Positions 12,906 through 24,490 of a stretch of DNA of 64,000 nucleotides are shown here, piece by piece. The DNA is from Glossina fuscipes (taxonomy: Eukaryota; Arthropoda; Insecta; Diptera; Glossinidae). Position numbers and translations under genes: made by a program. Positions within the stretch are counted from its first letter, which is position 1. Every line of letters starts with the position of its first letter. The stretch lies in contig NW_023998414.1 in the NCBI RefSeq assembly GCF_014805625.2, positions 30,232,778-30,296,777 of the forward strand, read 5' to 3'. The notes beneath the pieces were generated by a model. That model saw nothing but the letters and a program-made list of their open reading frames with translations. It searched no databases and had not been told where the DNA came from.

Positions 12906-14635
12906 TGGATGTGCGATCAATATTAAAAAATCAAAACAAATCATCCGTTCATGGTTATACGACGTCTGTTTTGTTTCTATAAGTCTTATATTTATTGAAA
13001 GTGATTATGATAAACTTATTACATAAGTCTGAACGGTGCGTTCACTATTACGTTCGGCATCCTTTCAGAGTTTTTACTAATTATCTTGCATTTCATTGTA
13101 GATGAAAGCGAATCAATCGCTCTTCTTCCATTTTGTTTATTTTCATACGAAAGCAATGGATGAAAAGTATTGAGATATTACTAATGCTTTAATGCACTTA
13201 ATATACTTTCAATCGTTTAATCTTCTCGACTGCAATTAACATAAAAATTATTTATCGCAATTAAAATAATAAAGTTTTGCTTCATCGAATGATTGACATA
13301 AAATATTGATGAGCCATTACGTATTCTTTGTAATTAATTCATTGGTTTTCTTTTTCTTTTTCTTTACAATGTAATTTATTTTCTTTGCAGAGCGCAGAAA
13401 TGCATATATACACACATCTATATATATATATATATATATTTTTTATTTTTTATACGATTGTTATTATATAATATTTGTGTTTGAAATTAGTTAAATAATG
13501 TAGTAGCTTAAAAGACGACATATCGATATATGAATTTCCTTCGAAAGGTCATAATTACAAAAATTCCTCTAAATATATTATCAATACAAAATGTATAATC
13601 GAGTAATAAGGCTTTAGTTGAAATTTATTTTACAAAAATATTTTGATTTGCTTTTCTCCAAAGACGAATACTCATTGAAAATGGATTAGGATAGGTTCCT
13701 TTTTTTGAATCACTGCCCATAGAATTGAAAAACTCGTTTATAAGAAAAAAAAATAAATAAATTTCTCGACAAAAGCAGTCGTTTTTCAGCATAGTAAATT
13801 TAGAGCTTTATTTTAAGTCCTCCATTATTTAACCGTTCCTACGAAAATCTCTATATATAGAAAATAATTGTAATTTTTAATCCTTTATAGTGATAATTTG
13901 ACGAAAAATTAATTACAACAAACTTAGGCTACGTATGGGTATTTTTAAATCCTACCCAATAGAAAGTTTCGCGTGTATGGCAACAAAAGTACATTTTTAC
14001 TACTTTATGATGGAAATAGTTGTAGAGTAACAAGATTTGTAATATAGTGTTATCTAAAAAGTGTTATCATAACTTTTCTTCACTGGCTTGTAATATTGTC
14101 GGCCTATGATTTTATGTGGGAGACTTCGATCGAGACCGTGATAGATAGGGCAGGGCATAGAGTAGCCTTGGACATAAGGACAGCTCCGGTCCGGTAAGTA
14201 ATTTTTTTTTTTTTTTTCAATTGATTGATAAATGGAAATTCTCAATGTCAACTGCATGCAGTCGAACCGAGAGAAAAGCAAAGCAGAAAAATTGAAAAAA
14301 AAAAACGATACGAACGAATGGATAAAGGAACGGGTTAAGAAGTGAACATGAGAAAAAGATTAAATTAATTTCGCATTATTTCGACAGCCATAAAATTGAA
14401 TAAATTAAATATCGAGGTAATTAGAAAATGCAAGCACAAATAAGGCCTTTTGTAGGGAAAAGAGCGTAGTGCACAAGTGCAGTTTTCTTGAAACGCTGCA
14501 TCCACACAAATGTAGCAAAGCGGAGAAGTCTTCAAGCCTTCAAACTGTAAACTTTGTATATACATATTGTGAGGACCCAAAGACGTCCCTCGTTTTGGGC
14601 TCACGGATTCTGTATCTCTGGTGAAGAAAAGGGAG
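12906..14635. other. Non-coding AT-rich segment
   Basis: No gene is seen. An (AT)n run lies at about 13420-13440 and poly-T at 14202-14218. Frames at 14054-14281 and 14365-14604 on the minus strand lack recognisable motifs and splice context. Confidence 0.55.
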
Positions 14636-15036
14636 TGTTAGATTACGATAGAATAGGAATAGAAAAATAATAGATTAAGATAGGATAGGAATAGCATAAG
14701 AATAGAATAGGGTAGAATAGGCTGGTCTTAGTTTAGTTAAGTTAGTCGTGTTTGAGACTCGAGGATAGACTATCGAGTAGAGAAGTCGGATTAATGAGTC
14801 GAGGCTAGACTCTCGATCAGAGAAGAAGTAATCGTTGTGAGATCAGAGAGGAAGTGAGTCGTGGTTAGACTTAATTAGAATTAGTGATTATAAACTAATT
14901 ATAAAAGAAATAAAAGAGTCTCTGCGAATATAAATTTCTTGCGTGTTATCCTTCGCTGGGCCGCTCAGCTGCCCCAGCCCTGGGAAATGGGACGAAACCT
15001 ACTCGCAATATTTAAATGTAATTAATATTGTTAACA
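14636..15036 (+). mobile_element. Candidate solo LTR
   Basis: The 401-bp segment begins TGTTA and ends TAACA, the TG...CA inverted termini typical of insect LTRs. An AATAAA polyadenylation signal lies near 14904-14912, followed by a GC-richer stretch (GGGCCGCTCAGCTGCCCC near 14957-14975). Internally it has short repeats: AATAG-rich units at about 14648-14720 and a roughly 60-bp unit containing GAGTCGAGG or GACTCGAGG with TAGACT at about 14755-14875. The flanks are GGGAG and CTCTC, so no target-site duplication is seen. No gag or pol is adjacent. The base composition differs from the flanks. An unrelated repetitive element cannot be ruled out. Confidence 0.4.
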
Positions 15037-15605
15037 CTCTCTGTGAAAGTTAAAAGTTAAGAGTTAATTTCATCTTTAGACACATTTAGCAATGCCTACT
15101 GCTAAGGATTTTATTGAAACGATATTCTGATGCTTGAATCAAACTATTGTTCGCGAATCCTAGAGACGACTGTTCAAAATTTTCATGATTCTTTGGACAT
15201 TTGTTAACAACAATATCAACATCCCATATAGACAGACTGTTGTAATAATAAGCAACAAAACCCACGATATATGCAAACTAAAATTAATATTTCACAAAAT
15301 GTTATGATTTTCATCAATAAATGCAGTGCAAGTAAGCAAATAAAATTCAAGTTTACGAAAAAATAAAAAATTTACTTTAAAAAATGCATTGATTGAGCAA
15401 TTAGAACAAACTTGAATAAAAAGAAACGAAAAATGCTTAATCGGTAAAACATGTATATTAATAATGCATTGAACAAAATTACATTAAATGAACTTAAATT
15501 TATGTGGAAGAAAACTTATTCTTCTCACTCATTTCTTTGTCTAAATTATGGGACGGTAATTAAAGCGATCTAAATCCATTGCCCTCATTATCATGGCAAG
15601 TCGGG

Positions 15606-15680
15606 TATAATTGCTTGCACGTATTTTAATCAGTGGTATATATTAACGAAAATGATCAAAATACATCCAAATATCTAATA
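15606..15680. mobile_element. 75-bp mariner deletion derivative (MITE-like)
   Basis: Left end TATAATTGCTTGCACGTA and right end CATCCAAATATCTAATA form inverted repeats of about 27 bp with mismatches. They enclose only about 20 bp. Both ends match the terminal repeats of the 28335-29435 mariner copy (core CTTGCACGTAT and TACACGCAAGTACC). TA dinucleotides bound the element, as expected for mariner insertion. No coding content remains. Confidence 0.6.
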
Positions 15681-18600
15681 AAATTGACAACTTATGTAAT
15701 TATAGGGTTCATCATAAAAACTATTCCATCATTAATTATAATTCGTCGTTATCGTGCCATATCATCCCACACTGTTGTCACTCTCACAGTCCGATACATA
15801 AGTGCAAACAAAAGATTGAACGCATTCATAATAGTGCGCTAATAAGAAGTAAGTACAGGTATTGTGGTTTGTTATTTCGTCGACGAAATCTAAGAAAATT
15901 CCATATAAATAGAGGAAAAGATATTCTGAAATCAATTCAATTCTCAATCATTAAATTTATTCAAGCACTCATTTGTCTGTCTGTCTATTAGTTTTCTCGT
16001 TAAATTTGCAAAATTTCCGAAAATTATTGGAGACTTCCATCACGCAGACGCATAAGTAAATCCAAGTAAATGTTTCTCACCCTGAACACATCTGCTCGCA
16101 ATACCCAAAATCACAACCATTGATAATCTAACGTAAATTTGAATTATGATAAAAAAAAAAAAGTGATATCCACGAAAAGTTCATGTCGTCAAAGCGTGCC
16201 ATAGGCTTAAACGTTTCATTAACTCTTCACGATAAGGATTCTTTCAATTCAAGTCAACGAGCGATTATAAGCTTGTCATATAGATGTTCACTGCGTGTAA
16301 ATGGCGCTTGATTTGAAAATCAATTGTTTTTCAATTTAATCTAAAAATGGATTACAAGCTTCCCATATGAACATCTATATGCTTGTAAATTGCGCTTATT
16401 CTGTAGATCAATTCATTCATAACAAACTCCGCTATCTCCAAAGCTGCTGAGAGACTGCAAAGCTCATACGTAACAAAACATTCGGTTGTTGCTAGCCTGG
16501 CCTGGCATGCGTAACGTAATGTATTCCAAATGGAATACGGAAATAAAGTCCGTAATGTTTTGAACATCCGGCTGGAACCTGTGCTGTTCCACTTGTTTCA
16601 TGCATGACAATAATCCTCTGAATTGTTAAAGGAAACTGCAATAACAATAATATCAGAGTAAAAATCCGAAACAATCGAAAGATCGCCTTCATTTATATTT
16701 ATCAAAGGTATACGTAAAATATGTATGGAAAACTGTGTTCAGCAATTGATTGCGAGCTATGCAAGGGTGAGCAAATGAATCTAAAAGATATGTTAAAACA
16801 TTTTGTTGCTTATAATACCAGAAAATACCTATGGCAAATGAATATTAATTATGGTTTATTAAGGATGCGAATGAGATGAACGGAGAACTAACGGAGAAAA
16901 CTACATCATAATCAATTTCAGCTGATCTTGGAACTATTGCATCGCATGAAGAAAATATATTTATTTAATTTACCTTAAAGTTTGGATTATCGACTTAATA
17001 TTTTTCTCATTTTTTACTACATTGTAAGAACAAAAAAGTAGGTCCAAGGTAGGCCTTAATTAACATTTACAATTCCGCATACGACACAAAATGAATTATG
17101 CAGAAACTAATTAGCACGACAGTGTACTAAACGCAAAGGAATGTTTTGCCTAAGAAGCCTGAAATATGATCCAACACTGCCTGGATGGAAATAGATTCAT
17201 TTCATTAATTTAACCATTATTGATAAGGTGAAAATTTGTGCGCCTTTTCGAAAGTCACGGCAAAGTAATAAGCTTTAATCTATTCTTGTATGGGGATAGA
17301 GGCACTGACAGAATCCAAACCAAGCTGAGCAACTCAAAAAATTAGAAATTAAGCTTAAGACGCGAACGCATTGATTTTCTTTTGAATTTGCCTAAGCAAG
17401 GACGTATGCAAACTTTTCGCAATTTAGGTATATAGGGATTATCAAAGTCATTGGACCATCTTTTAATGAAATGCAAAAGAGTTTTAGCGAGATTTATCAG
17501 CATAAGTTTCAATATGTGACATTGAATCTAAGCTTAGAGTCAAGGATGATTCCTAAGTCGTTAAAGCAAAGCGTAATTATTAATTACGTACGACGTAGGC
17601 AGGACGGACACGACACGACACGACACAACAATGATAATTTATTAAATTTTTTTTAAATTCAACAGCATGCGATTGAATTTCCGAGCAGGGGAGTGCGGCT
17701 AATTGCAATCATTTTTACACTAAGCTTTCATTTGCTGATATTTCAAGTCAATATCATCAAATCGATTTTCACACATGCTTATCAGAGATATATCAAGATT
17801 CAATTTACTCTTTACTCTGCTTCATTTATACTTTGATCAAATGTCAATTTATTGTAATGTGCTCTATGTTTCTTTCTATATGTATCCAATATTGTACTAG
17901 GGTAGCCAACATTTCGCCAATTCGTTGACAAATATTTTGTCAAATAGAGATCATCTTCCACACGGTAATTGAGAAATAATATATGTGACTGAAAATATAT
18001 AATAATATAATTTTCATTCAGATGGATCTGCTTATTGTTGTCGGGTATCGAAAATTCGGCTCAAATTTTTTTATTAATTCTAAATCAAATAAAATTAATT
18101 GCTTAATACAACTTAATTTTGTAAACAAATTTTGCACCAGGGGTCAATTGTTGTTTTGGCTAACAAAATTGTGCAAAACAAATTTACATAATATGCTTTT
18201 GTTTATTGTCTTATTCGATTTTGACAATTTGTTATGTTAAATTATGTTTTGCAATTAAGTGAACAATTTTTCTGTAATAATCTTTTCTTTCCTTTTTTTG
18301 TTTTTTGTTTTTTGTTTTTTGTTTTTTTTTTTTTTTAAAAACACATTATTATAGATTTAAAAAGTATAAGCATATGTATAGATGTGTGGATATTAACTCG
18401 TTATATAGGAAACGAAAAAAAAAACAAAAACAAAAACAAGAAAAATATTAATAGACTATGAAAACAATGAGCTCGAAATTAAAGAATTAGTAAATTTGAA
18501 CACACCTCACATCATTATTATCATTAATATATCGAATATTTATTTTTAATTTGCTGAATATAAGAAGTGCGACCAAAAACATTAAAAAAATATAATAAAA

Positions 18601-19544
18601 ATAATTTCTTTATTAAATACCAAAATGCATTATTGAATAGCAAATAAAATATATATACATATATATATATTTATGTTTAAGAACCTAAGCATTATAGTGC
18701 AAGCAAGACTTTGTCTTCGAAATTTGCCTTTTAAGGAAATTGAATAATAAAATTGTATTTTACTTTTAGTTATTTATTGTGAATCAATTGTCGCGAGTTC
18801 TCAAATCTCAAGTGCGCAGTAGAGTTTTCAATCCAGGCTAGCATATGACATAAGCTATATGTGCAATCTTTGTAAATTTCTTTCAAAAAATAAATAGAAA
18901 TTTATGTAAATAAAATCAATCGTTTCGATCGAAACATATTTCATATAAAGAAAACACGCCCTTGATTAGCATAATTCGTCTTTCTGCTGTTTGTCCGTCA
19001 GCTAAAAAACATTCGCTTCGAATTTTGAATAATTTTGAACACGAGGGACCCTCATCAGCCAGCCCAGCCATCTCGCCTATAAAGCTCGCTAGCAGACATT
19101 CATGCAATACATACACACCCATAAATGGCTATGCACACATTTCGATTATCAACACGCAAACATATCTGCCATAATTATTGTATTGTAAACGTTACATTAT
19201 AACTTATGTATAATCAAAAATGTTGACTTGAAAATGCGCAAAAGCGTAAATCCCTCGTGCAGCCAAGGAGCAGCGCCAGCAATCATCAATGTAATTTGTG
19301 CTTTCATGTGTTTAAAGTGCTGTGTACAGTCAAAGATTCATCTCAAGTTTCTGTTCAAAACTTATGTCATTCGTTTGGAACATTTTAGTTTTGATTACGA
19401 GAAGTGAACATTTACGTAGGGTTACGATTTGTTTAAACGATTTTTCAGATAAATGAACAATTTCTTAGTTTAAAAATCAATTTTTTTGATTTTTTTTAAT
19501 ATGATCAATCACTTAGGAAACGCATCCTCTTCGCATGGTCCCGA
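15681..19544. other. Non-coding segment with a degenerate local duplication
   Basis: No confident gene. A GC-richer patch at 16352-16692 is open in two minus-strand frames, one with a hydrophobic N-terminal run (16692 leftward), but neither is supported by splicing or a known family. Related sequences at 16268-16316 and 16349-16398 form a degenerate direct duplication. T-rich repeats (TTTTTTG units) lie at about 18295-18336. The frame at 18022-18240 is Asn/Lys/Phe-rich and probably chance. Confidence 0.5.
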
Positions 19545-19993
19545 TGGCCATCCAAAAAAAGTAGGGAAAGAGAACGAGAGAAAGAAGTAGCGAGATGGTG
19601 GGCTTAGCGTAACGGATGTGTGTCGAATCGATAAGTTTAATAAAACCCGATGATGGTCCGAAAAGAGTAAGCAAGCAGAACGAGAGGAAGAAGTAGAGAG
19701 ATGGTGGCCCCAGGGTAGCGGATATGTGTCGCTTTGATAAGTTTAATATGACCTGATGATGGTCCGAAAAAAGTAGGGAAAGAGAACGAAAGGAAGAAGT
19801 AGCGAGATGGTGGCTGCAGCGTAGCGGATATGTGTCGCTTTGATAAGTTTAATATGACCCGATGATGGTCCGAAAAATGTGGGGGGAAAGAGAACGAAAG
19901 GAANNNNNNNNNNGTCCGAAAAATGTGGGGGGAAAGAGAACGAAAGGAAGAAGTAGAGAGATGGTGGACGCAGTGTAGTGGATGTATGCCCAA
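19545..19993. repeat. Minisatellite, unit about 106 bp, broken by an assembly gap
   Basis: At least four tandem units can be aligned by eye, each starting near GATGATGGTCCGAAAA and containing AGAACGARAGGAAGAAGTAG, GAGATGGTGG and GATATGTGTCGCTTTGATAAG. The units begin near 19545, 19650, 19755, 19860 and, after the gap, near 19912. The 10-N gap at 19904-19913 lies inside the array, and the 36 bases on either side of it are identical. Unit number is therefore unresolved. Apparent proteins crossing the gap are repeat artefacts. Confidence 0.9.
19904..19913. other. Assembly gap (10 N)
   Basis: Ten unresolved bases inside the minisatellite. They probably reflect a collapsed tandem array. Confidence 0.98.
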
Positions 19994-20064
19994 TCACTGC
20001 GTGTTATATATGTTTTCATCGGCCGACAAAGGATTCTCTATATCTACGAAAAAAGTAAACTCTA

Positions 20065-20137
20065 TCGCACTGAGATTTGAGCCCGGGAACATTGACTGGC
20101 TAATTTGATGTTCGCGACACGGCTACTCATGCCGACA
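20065..20137 (-). mobile_element. tRNA-derived SINE head
   Basis: On the minus strand there is an A-box-like sequence (TAGCCGTGTCG, 20125-20115) and, about 42 bases further on, a B-box-like sequence (GGGCTCAAATCTC, 20084-20072). This matches the spacing of RNA polymerase III internal promoters in tRNAs. No full cloverleaf is evident, so a SINE head or tRNA pseudogene is likelier than a tRNA gene. It sits upstream, in its own orientation, of the 106-bp minisatellite, which could be its body or tail. Confidence 0.45.
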
Positions 20138-21600
20138 ACATCGTAGTATAATTCCCTTATTTTAGAAGACATAAGTTGTATTTTACCTGTAAATAAAAAA
20201 AGCCTAAAGCGAAATTGAATTGTCTTCTCGAATTTGAATTTATAGAGTTTAAAGGCTTAGGATTTCTTTACATTCTGGCGATCAATTTATGCGGCTTATA
20301 TTACGCTATTGTCGGTCTATTCAATAAATTTTGCATCCCATTCAACAGGGTTTTCATTAAAGAGATTTTTCAATGAACGTGTAAATCAATGGATGAGTGT
20401 ACTTACATGTGTTACTGTTAAAATTATTAACTGCATGCATAATATTTTATTTTTTCTTTTACATATATAGCAACAATTTGCAATTGTTGCAATTGTTTTA
20501 TAACGAAAATGACAAAAAGAAATCACAATCGCAAAGCTATTCGTTCAGTCAACAAACGAATTGCTTAGTGCAAATGACACGACACAATGACAGACATTGA
20601 CGCGTCGTGACATTTTATGCGATTTCTGTCAAATGCAAAAAAAAGCAAAGAAGAAAAGCAAAGAAGAAAAAAAAGCGAAAACCATTATTATTAAAATATG
20701 GTTTAAAAAGATACAAATATGCAACAAACTCAATCGGTTATGCTTTACAACAAAAACATAACAAAGTGGGAGTTTTTTTATGCTTTAAATGAAACTGTTA
20801 AAGAGTACAAGCTGTTAAACTAATAAAAACTAACCTTTTTTTTATTTATTTAATTTTTTTTTTATCTTGAATTTGAACCAGGCATTGGATTTGTTGATTT
20901 AACTAAAGATCGGAGGGTGTATGCAAATTGTTTATAACAAAAAAAAATAAAAATAAAAAATAATAAAAAATAATAAAAAATAATAATACAAATAAAAAGC
21001 AAATTAAAAGCCACTGTCATCTTTTCGTCGCGCAATCTAAGATATGTAGAAGGAAATCACTTTTAAAATTACAAATCGTTAGATCATCGCTGAGTAAATT
21101 TAAAATGAAATCTCGACAAATCGATTCAACTTCAATGAAATATTTCTTAAAGGTTTATAAGTATTTCGTGAGTACTGACTAAAGTAGCCAGTACGTAAAG
21201 TACGTAAAGCTTGAAGTTGGCGATGAAAATATGGTTAAATGCAACCCTGGCGCAGACATAGAAGTGTCGAAAATTGAAATCTGAAATTTTGAATGATTTT
21301 TTCTCGAAACCCGTTTTATTCCATTTCATCGTACTGCTTGCTCTCTACATCAGTTTCCATGCGATTGCCTGGACATTTCAGCTGCGGCTTCCATATAAAA
21401 TTTCCTAACGATCATCGTCACAGTTTTCCGAGAAATTAAACTAATACGTCAATTTTATATTCGAATTTATCCTCGATGTCCTTCTAAGAAGAAGCCAAAA
21501 CCAATTCTTCAATTAAAATTATATATATATATATATATATAGATATATATATATATATATATATATATCTGCTGGTCATCCGATTATAAATTGACTTTTG
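20138..21600. other. AT-rich non-coding segment
   Basis: No gene is seen. AAT/AAAAAT-type repeats lie at about 20940-20995. An interrupted (AT)n tract lies at about 21523-21568. Lys-rich frames near 20607-20792 follow poly-purine sequence and are not credible. Confidence 0.6.
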
Positions 21601-21779
21601 TTTTGTTATTCGAGATACAAAATCGTAGACAGTGACAATGCAGTAAGGAAGACCAAGCAACAAAACAGGATTTTTTTTTTCTTGTTTAAATAAAAAATCG
21701 GAAAGAATTTTTCTTGTGTGTTCTTCTTTTTCTTCTTAAGTACAGACTTTTACATGTGAAAATCTTTATATTATATCCA

Positions 21780-22140
21780 CCGGCAGAGTATGTGAATGTT
21801 GTACAACAGATAATACTGTAAACAACTTAACAACATAATCTATAGATGATCATCTAGTTGCAGAATCTTAGTATTTTGTTCCTTTGCTACAACGTGTGCA
21901 ACAAGCAAGAGAAAGTCTCAGAAACCCTTTAGAGTCTTGATCGCTATCATGTACTAAAACTATCTAGACGTGGCCGCCTATCATCTATTCACCTGCCTGT
22001 TTATTTATTTATGTCAAAGCTGTAGTAAACGTTCTCTTGGTTGCACGATCATTGGGAGTTCTTGCAGGTAAGCTGATATTCAAAATGGGAACCCACCCAA
22101 AGTACAGCTTGATATCAGAACGCCGCTGTTGACAAAAAAT
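21780..22140 (-). mobile_element. Mini-me/DINE-like repeat copy (reverse)
   Basis: The reverse complement of about 22110-22050 reads CCCATTTT, then CCTGCAAGAACTCCCAAT. This closely parallels 30740-30785 (TCCCATTTTCATCAATAACC and then GCAGGAACTTCCAATAAA). A CACCTGCCTGTTTATTTA segment at about 21990-22010 corresponds to the GACR-repeat region of other copies. Boundaries are approximate. Confidence 0.45.
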
Positions 22141-22339
22141 GAAAAATGCATTTTTTTATTCATGTTCTACAAGAGATGTAACGATGCGCACGCATGTGCC
22201 ATTCGCACGCATATGCCCTGTATAATCTTAATGTACAGATGAACCAAATAGAAAAACTCGGACTCGTCCATGCCATAGTATGAAGCACTGAAATTTCATA
22301 TCTTTTGTTTTTTTTTTTTTTTTTAGAGAAAAGCATGAT

Positions 22340-22620
22340 CCCTATGAAAGATTTCACTATTTCCGAAAATAATTTTCTTACTTTTTAGTGACGTAGAATT
22401 TAATGAATGGAAAATCGAAAACATCGACATTATTGGCAGATCGGCCTCGATAATTAATCACATTCTGTACTATTCTTAAATCAAATTTACATGACCAGAC
22501 ATCAGACGAATAGACGGACAGACTAGCTTTGATCAATTCGGAAAGTTAGTTCAGTGTAATAAACGACAGACCGATCTCATGTCCTTCCGCACGAACTAAA
22601 TATACCCGTTGCGGTGTACA
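22340..22620 (+). mobile_element. Mini-me/DINE-like repeat fragment
   Basis: Shared parts are a GACGGACAGACTAG repeat at about 22513-22526, a TTTGATCAATTCGGAAAG core and an ATATACCCGTTGCGG end at about 22601-22615. These match the end of the 3597-4530 and 30240-30965 copies. Confidence 0.5.
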
Positions 22621-23021
22621 AAAAGTGCATATATAGATCTATCGGCCATGTGGCAAAACGTTTCTATTCACTATTACCTAAACTGGTTATTACGATGATA
22701 TGTCATATAAGTTTATGCTACGGAGACACTGTACATATTATATATTCTCGATCCGTATCAAATTCTAAATCAATTTAAACGTGTCCCACTGTGTTACGTC
22801 TGTGGAAGAATATTCCCTTCACCGTAAAGATAAAGCTATCGTATCAAAATTTGCCAAAAACTTTGAAAATTTTTGCGGATAGTTGGTATTGGAAATCCGT
22901 GAAATCATTTAAAGGCCACACCCACAATACAATATAAACTGACAATAATTGTGTTTTTAAAAAGCAGATAATTGTTTTTTGTTTTTACTTGTTATACGTA
23001 GCCTAAAATAGATATAAAAAT

Positions 23022-23465
23022 AACAAGAAAGAAAATTATATTCGATGGCGACGGAATCTTTTATACCCATAAACGTGATCCTGAAAAGGAAAAGAGCAAT
23101 ATCGGATGAGAGCAGTCGTTTATTTTATACCTTCGAACCAAAAGTGGATATTATTATATTGTGCGTATTGTACTTTATGAGCAACAACTCGAACACACGG
23201 AAAGCAAAAATGTCCACGTTTTTTGCTATATAGACTTGTGGGCGTCGTACGTGTGTTTGTAGGCGATACCTTAATCTTTGTGAATGCACAACAACAGATA
23301 CTACACAATTGTTCAGACGGACAGATGGAGAGGTGAGCGGGCAGGCATGCTTAGATGCATCGCGAATTTGAAACTAGTCAAGTATTTATATACTCTATGA
23401 GATTTTTGAAACTTGCTTCTATGCGTTGCATGCGTGTCTGGAAATTTTGTACCACAACTCTTTTA
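23022..23465 (+). mobile_element. Mini-me/DINE-like repeat copy
   Basis: It starts AACAAGAAAGAAAATTATAT and continues TTCGATGGCGACGGAATC then TTTTATACCC, the family's 5' end. Homology to 3650-4050 is visible, for example ACACGGAAAGCAAA at 23200 against 3794, GTGGGCG near 23238 and CAGACGGACAGATGG followed by CATGCTTAGATGCATC near 23313-23360. No coding content. Confidence 0.65.
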
Positions 23466-23959
23466 TCTTTGATTATTCTTGTTGTTGCAAACTATAGATC
23501 GTCAAGCATTTCTGCCTTCTTCCTGATGTTTACGACGTACTCGTCGTAACTTTCAAAACCATTTTAAAAGCTTTGCGAGTTATCCTCATTTTAATTTTGA
23601 ATTCATTACGAACTGTAATTAAAACAACATCCCTCAATATCTCACTGGGATATTTCAATACGAATGAATGCAATTGTTTGAATGATTGTATTTTTAATGC
23701 TATTTGTAATAAATGAAATTATTTCGCATATAAAATAGATGTAAATAGCAAAACAAAAAGTTTAAATTTCATTACAGTATTGAATACAACAAATCAATAT
23801 AAAAAATATAAAAGAATAATGATTAGAATGTGCAGTAGAGAGAGCATTTCTTTCCACTGTAACAGAATAAAACAAATTATTTATATAATATTAAGAAAAG
23901 GACTAAAAAGATTTGACTCCCGACATAAACTAATCCGAAAGCACTGGCCCATTGACGAA

Positions 23960-24440
23960 TAAGCAAGAGTAAGTAGACTTATAATTTTCAAATATTGGGT
24001 GGGCATGGCTGATTTTTTGCAATTCTATCCAATTGCTATAGAAGCATCTATAACAGAATATATGTGCGAAACTTTTAACGTGATCGACTGCTCTAGAGAC
24101 TGCTCTTAATGAGCAAAAAAAATCCACTTTTGTTAATTTCGATAATAGATGCGTTCTCGGCTTATGTTGTATTGGAGAGTGCGTGCTTTAAAGAATTCAG
24201 CTCATTTGTAATACTAACCTGCCCCCCTCCCCCATGCAATAACTTCTGACGCGTTTAAGTTTTCAACCGGGAATGTTTGTCATACATAAACAGCCGAGCG
24301 GACGGAGAATAGTACGGACGACAAGCAGAATTTAGTACTGATGAAGATTATACATAATTTACAGGACTCACTCAGAAAACCTTGTAGATCCTGTATATAT
24401 ATATATATATATGTATGTATATAGGTTCAAAGATACATGT
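23960..24440 (+). mobile_element. Mini-me/DINE-like repeat copy
   Basis: A GGGCATGGCTGATTTTTTGC block at about 24001 and a GCGGACGGA/GGACGAC repeat at about 24297-24320 are followed by GATGAAGATTATAC and a (TA)n tract at about 24395-24425. This order is that of the repeat family. It sits immediately 3' of the CAP gene. Confidence 0.45.
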
Positions 24441-24490
24441 ATATATATGTATGTATATACGTTCGAAGATGAGCTTCAAAACAACTCCGG

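Noticed and set aside
16352..16692. Possible small secreted protein with a signal-like N-terminus
   Set aside because: Two frames are equally open, neither continues sensibly, and no splice sites or family support a choice. Kept only as a note in the segment description.
19637..19997. Long minus-strand frames with repeated blocks
   Set aside because: They are translations of the 106-bp minisatellite and run across ten unresolved bases.
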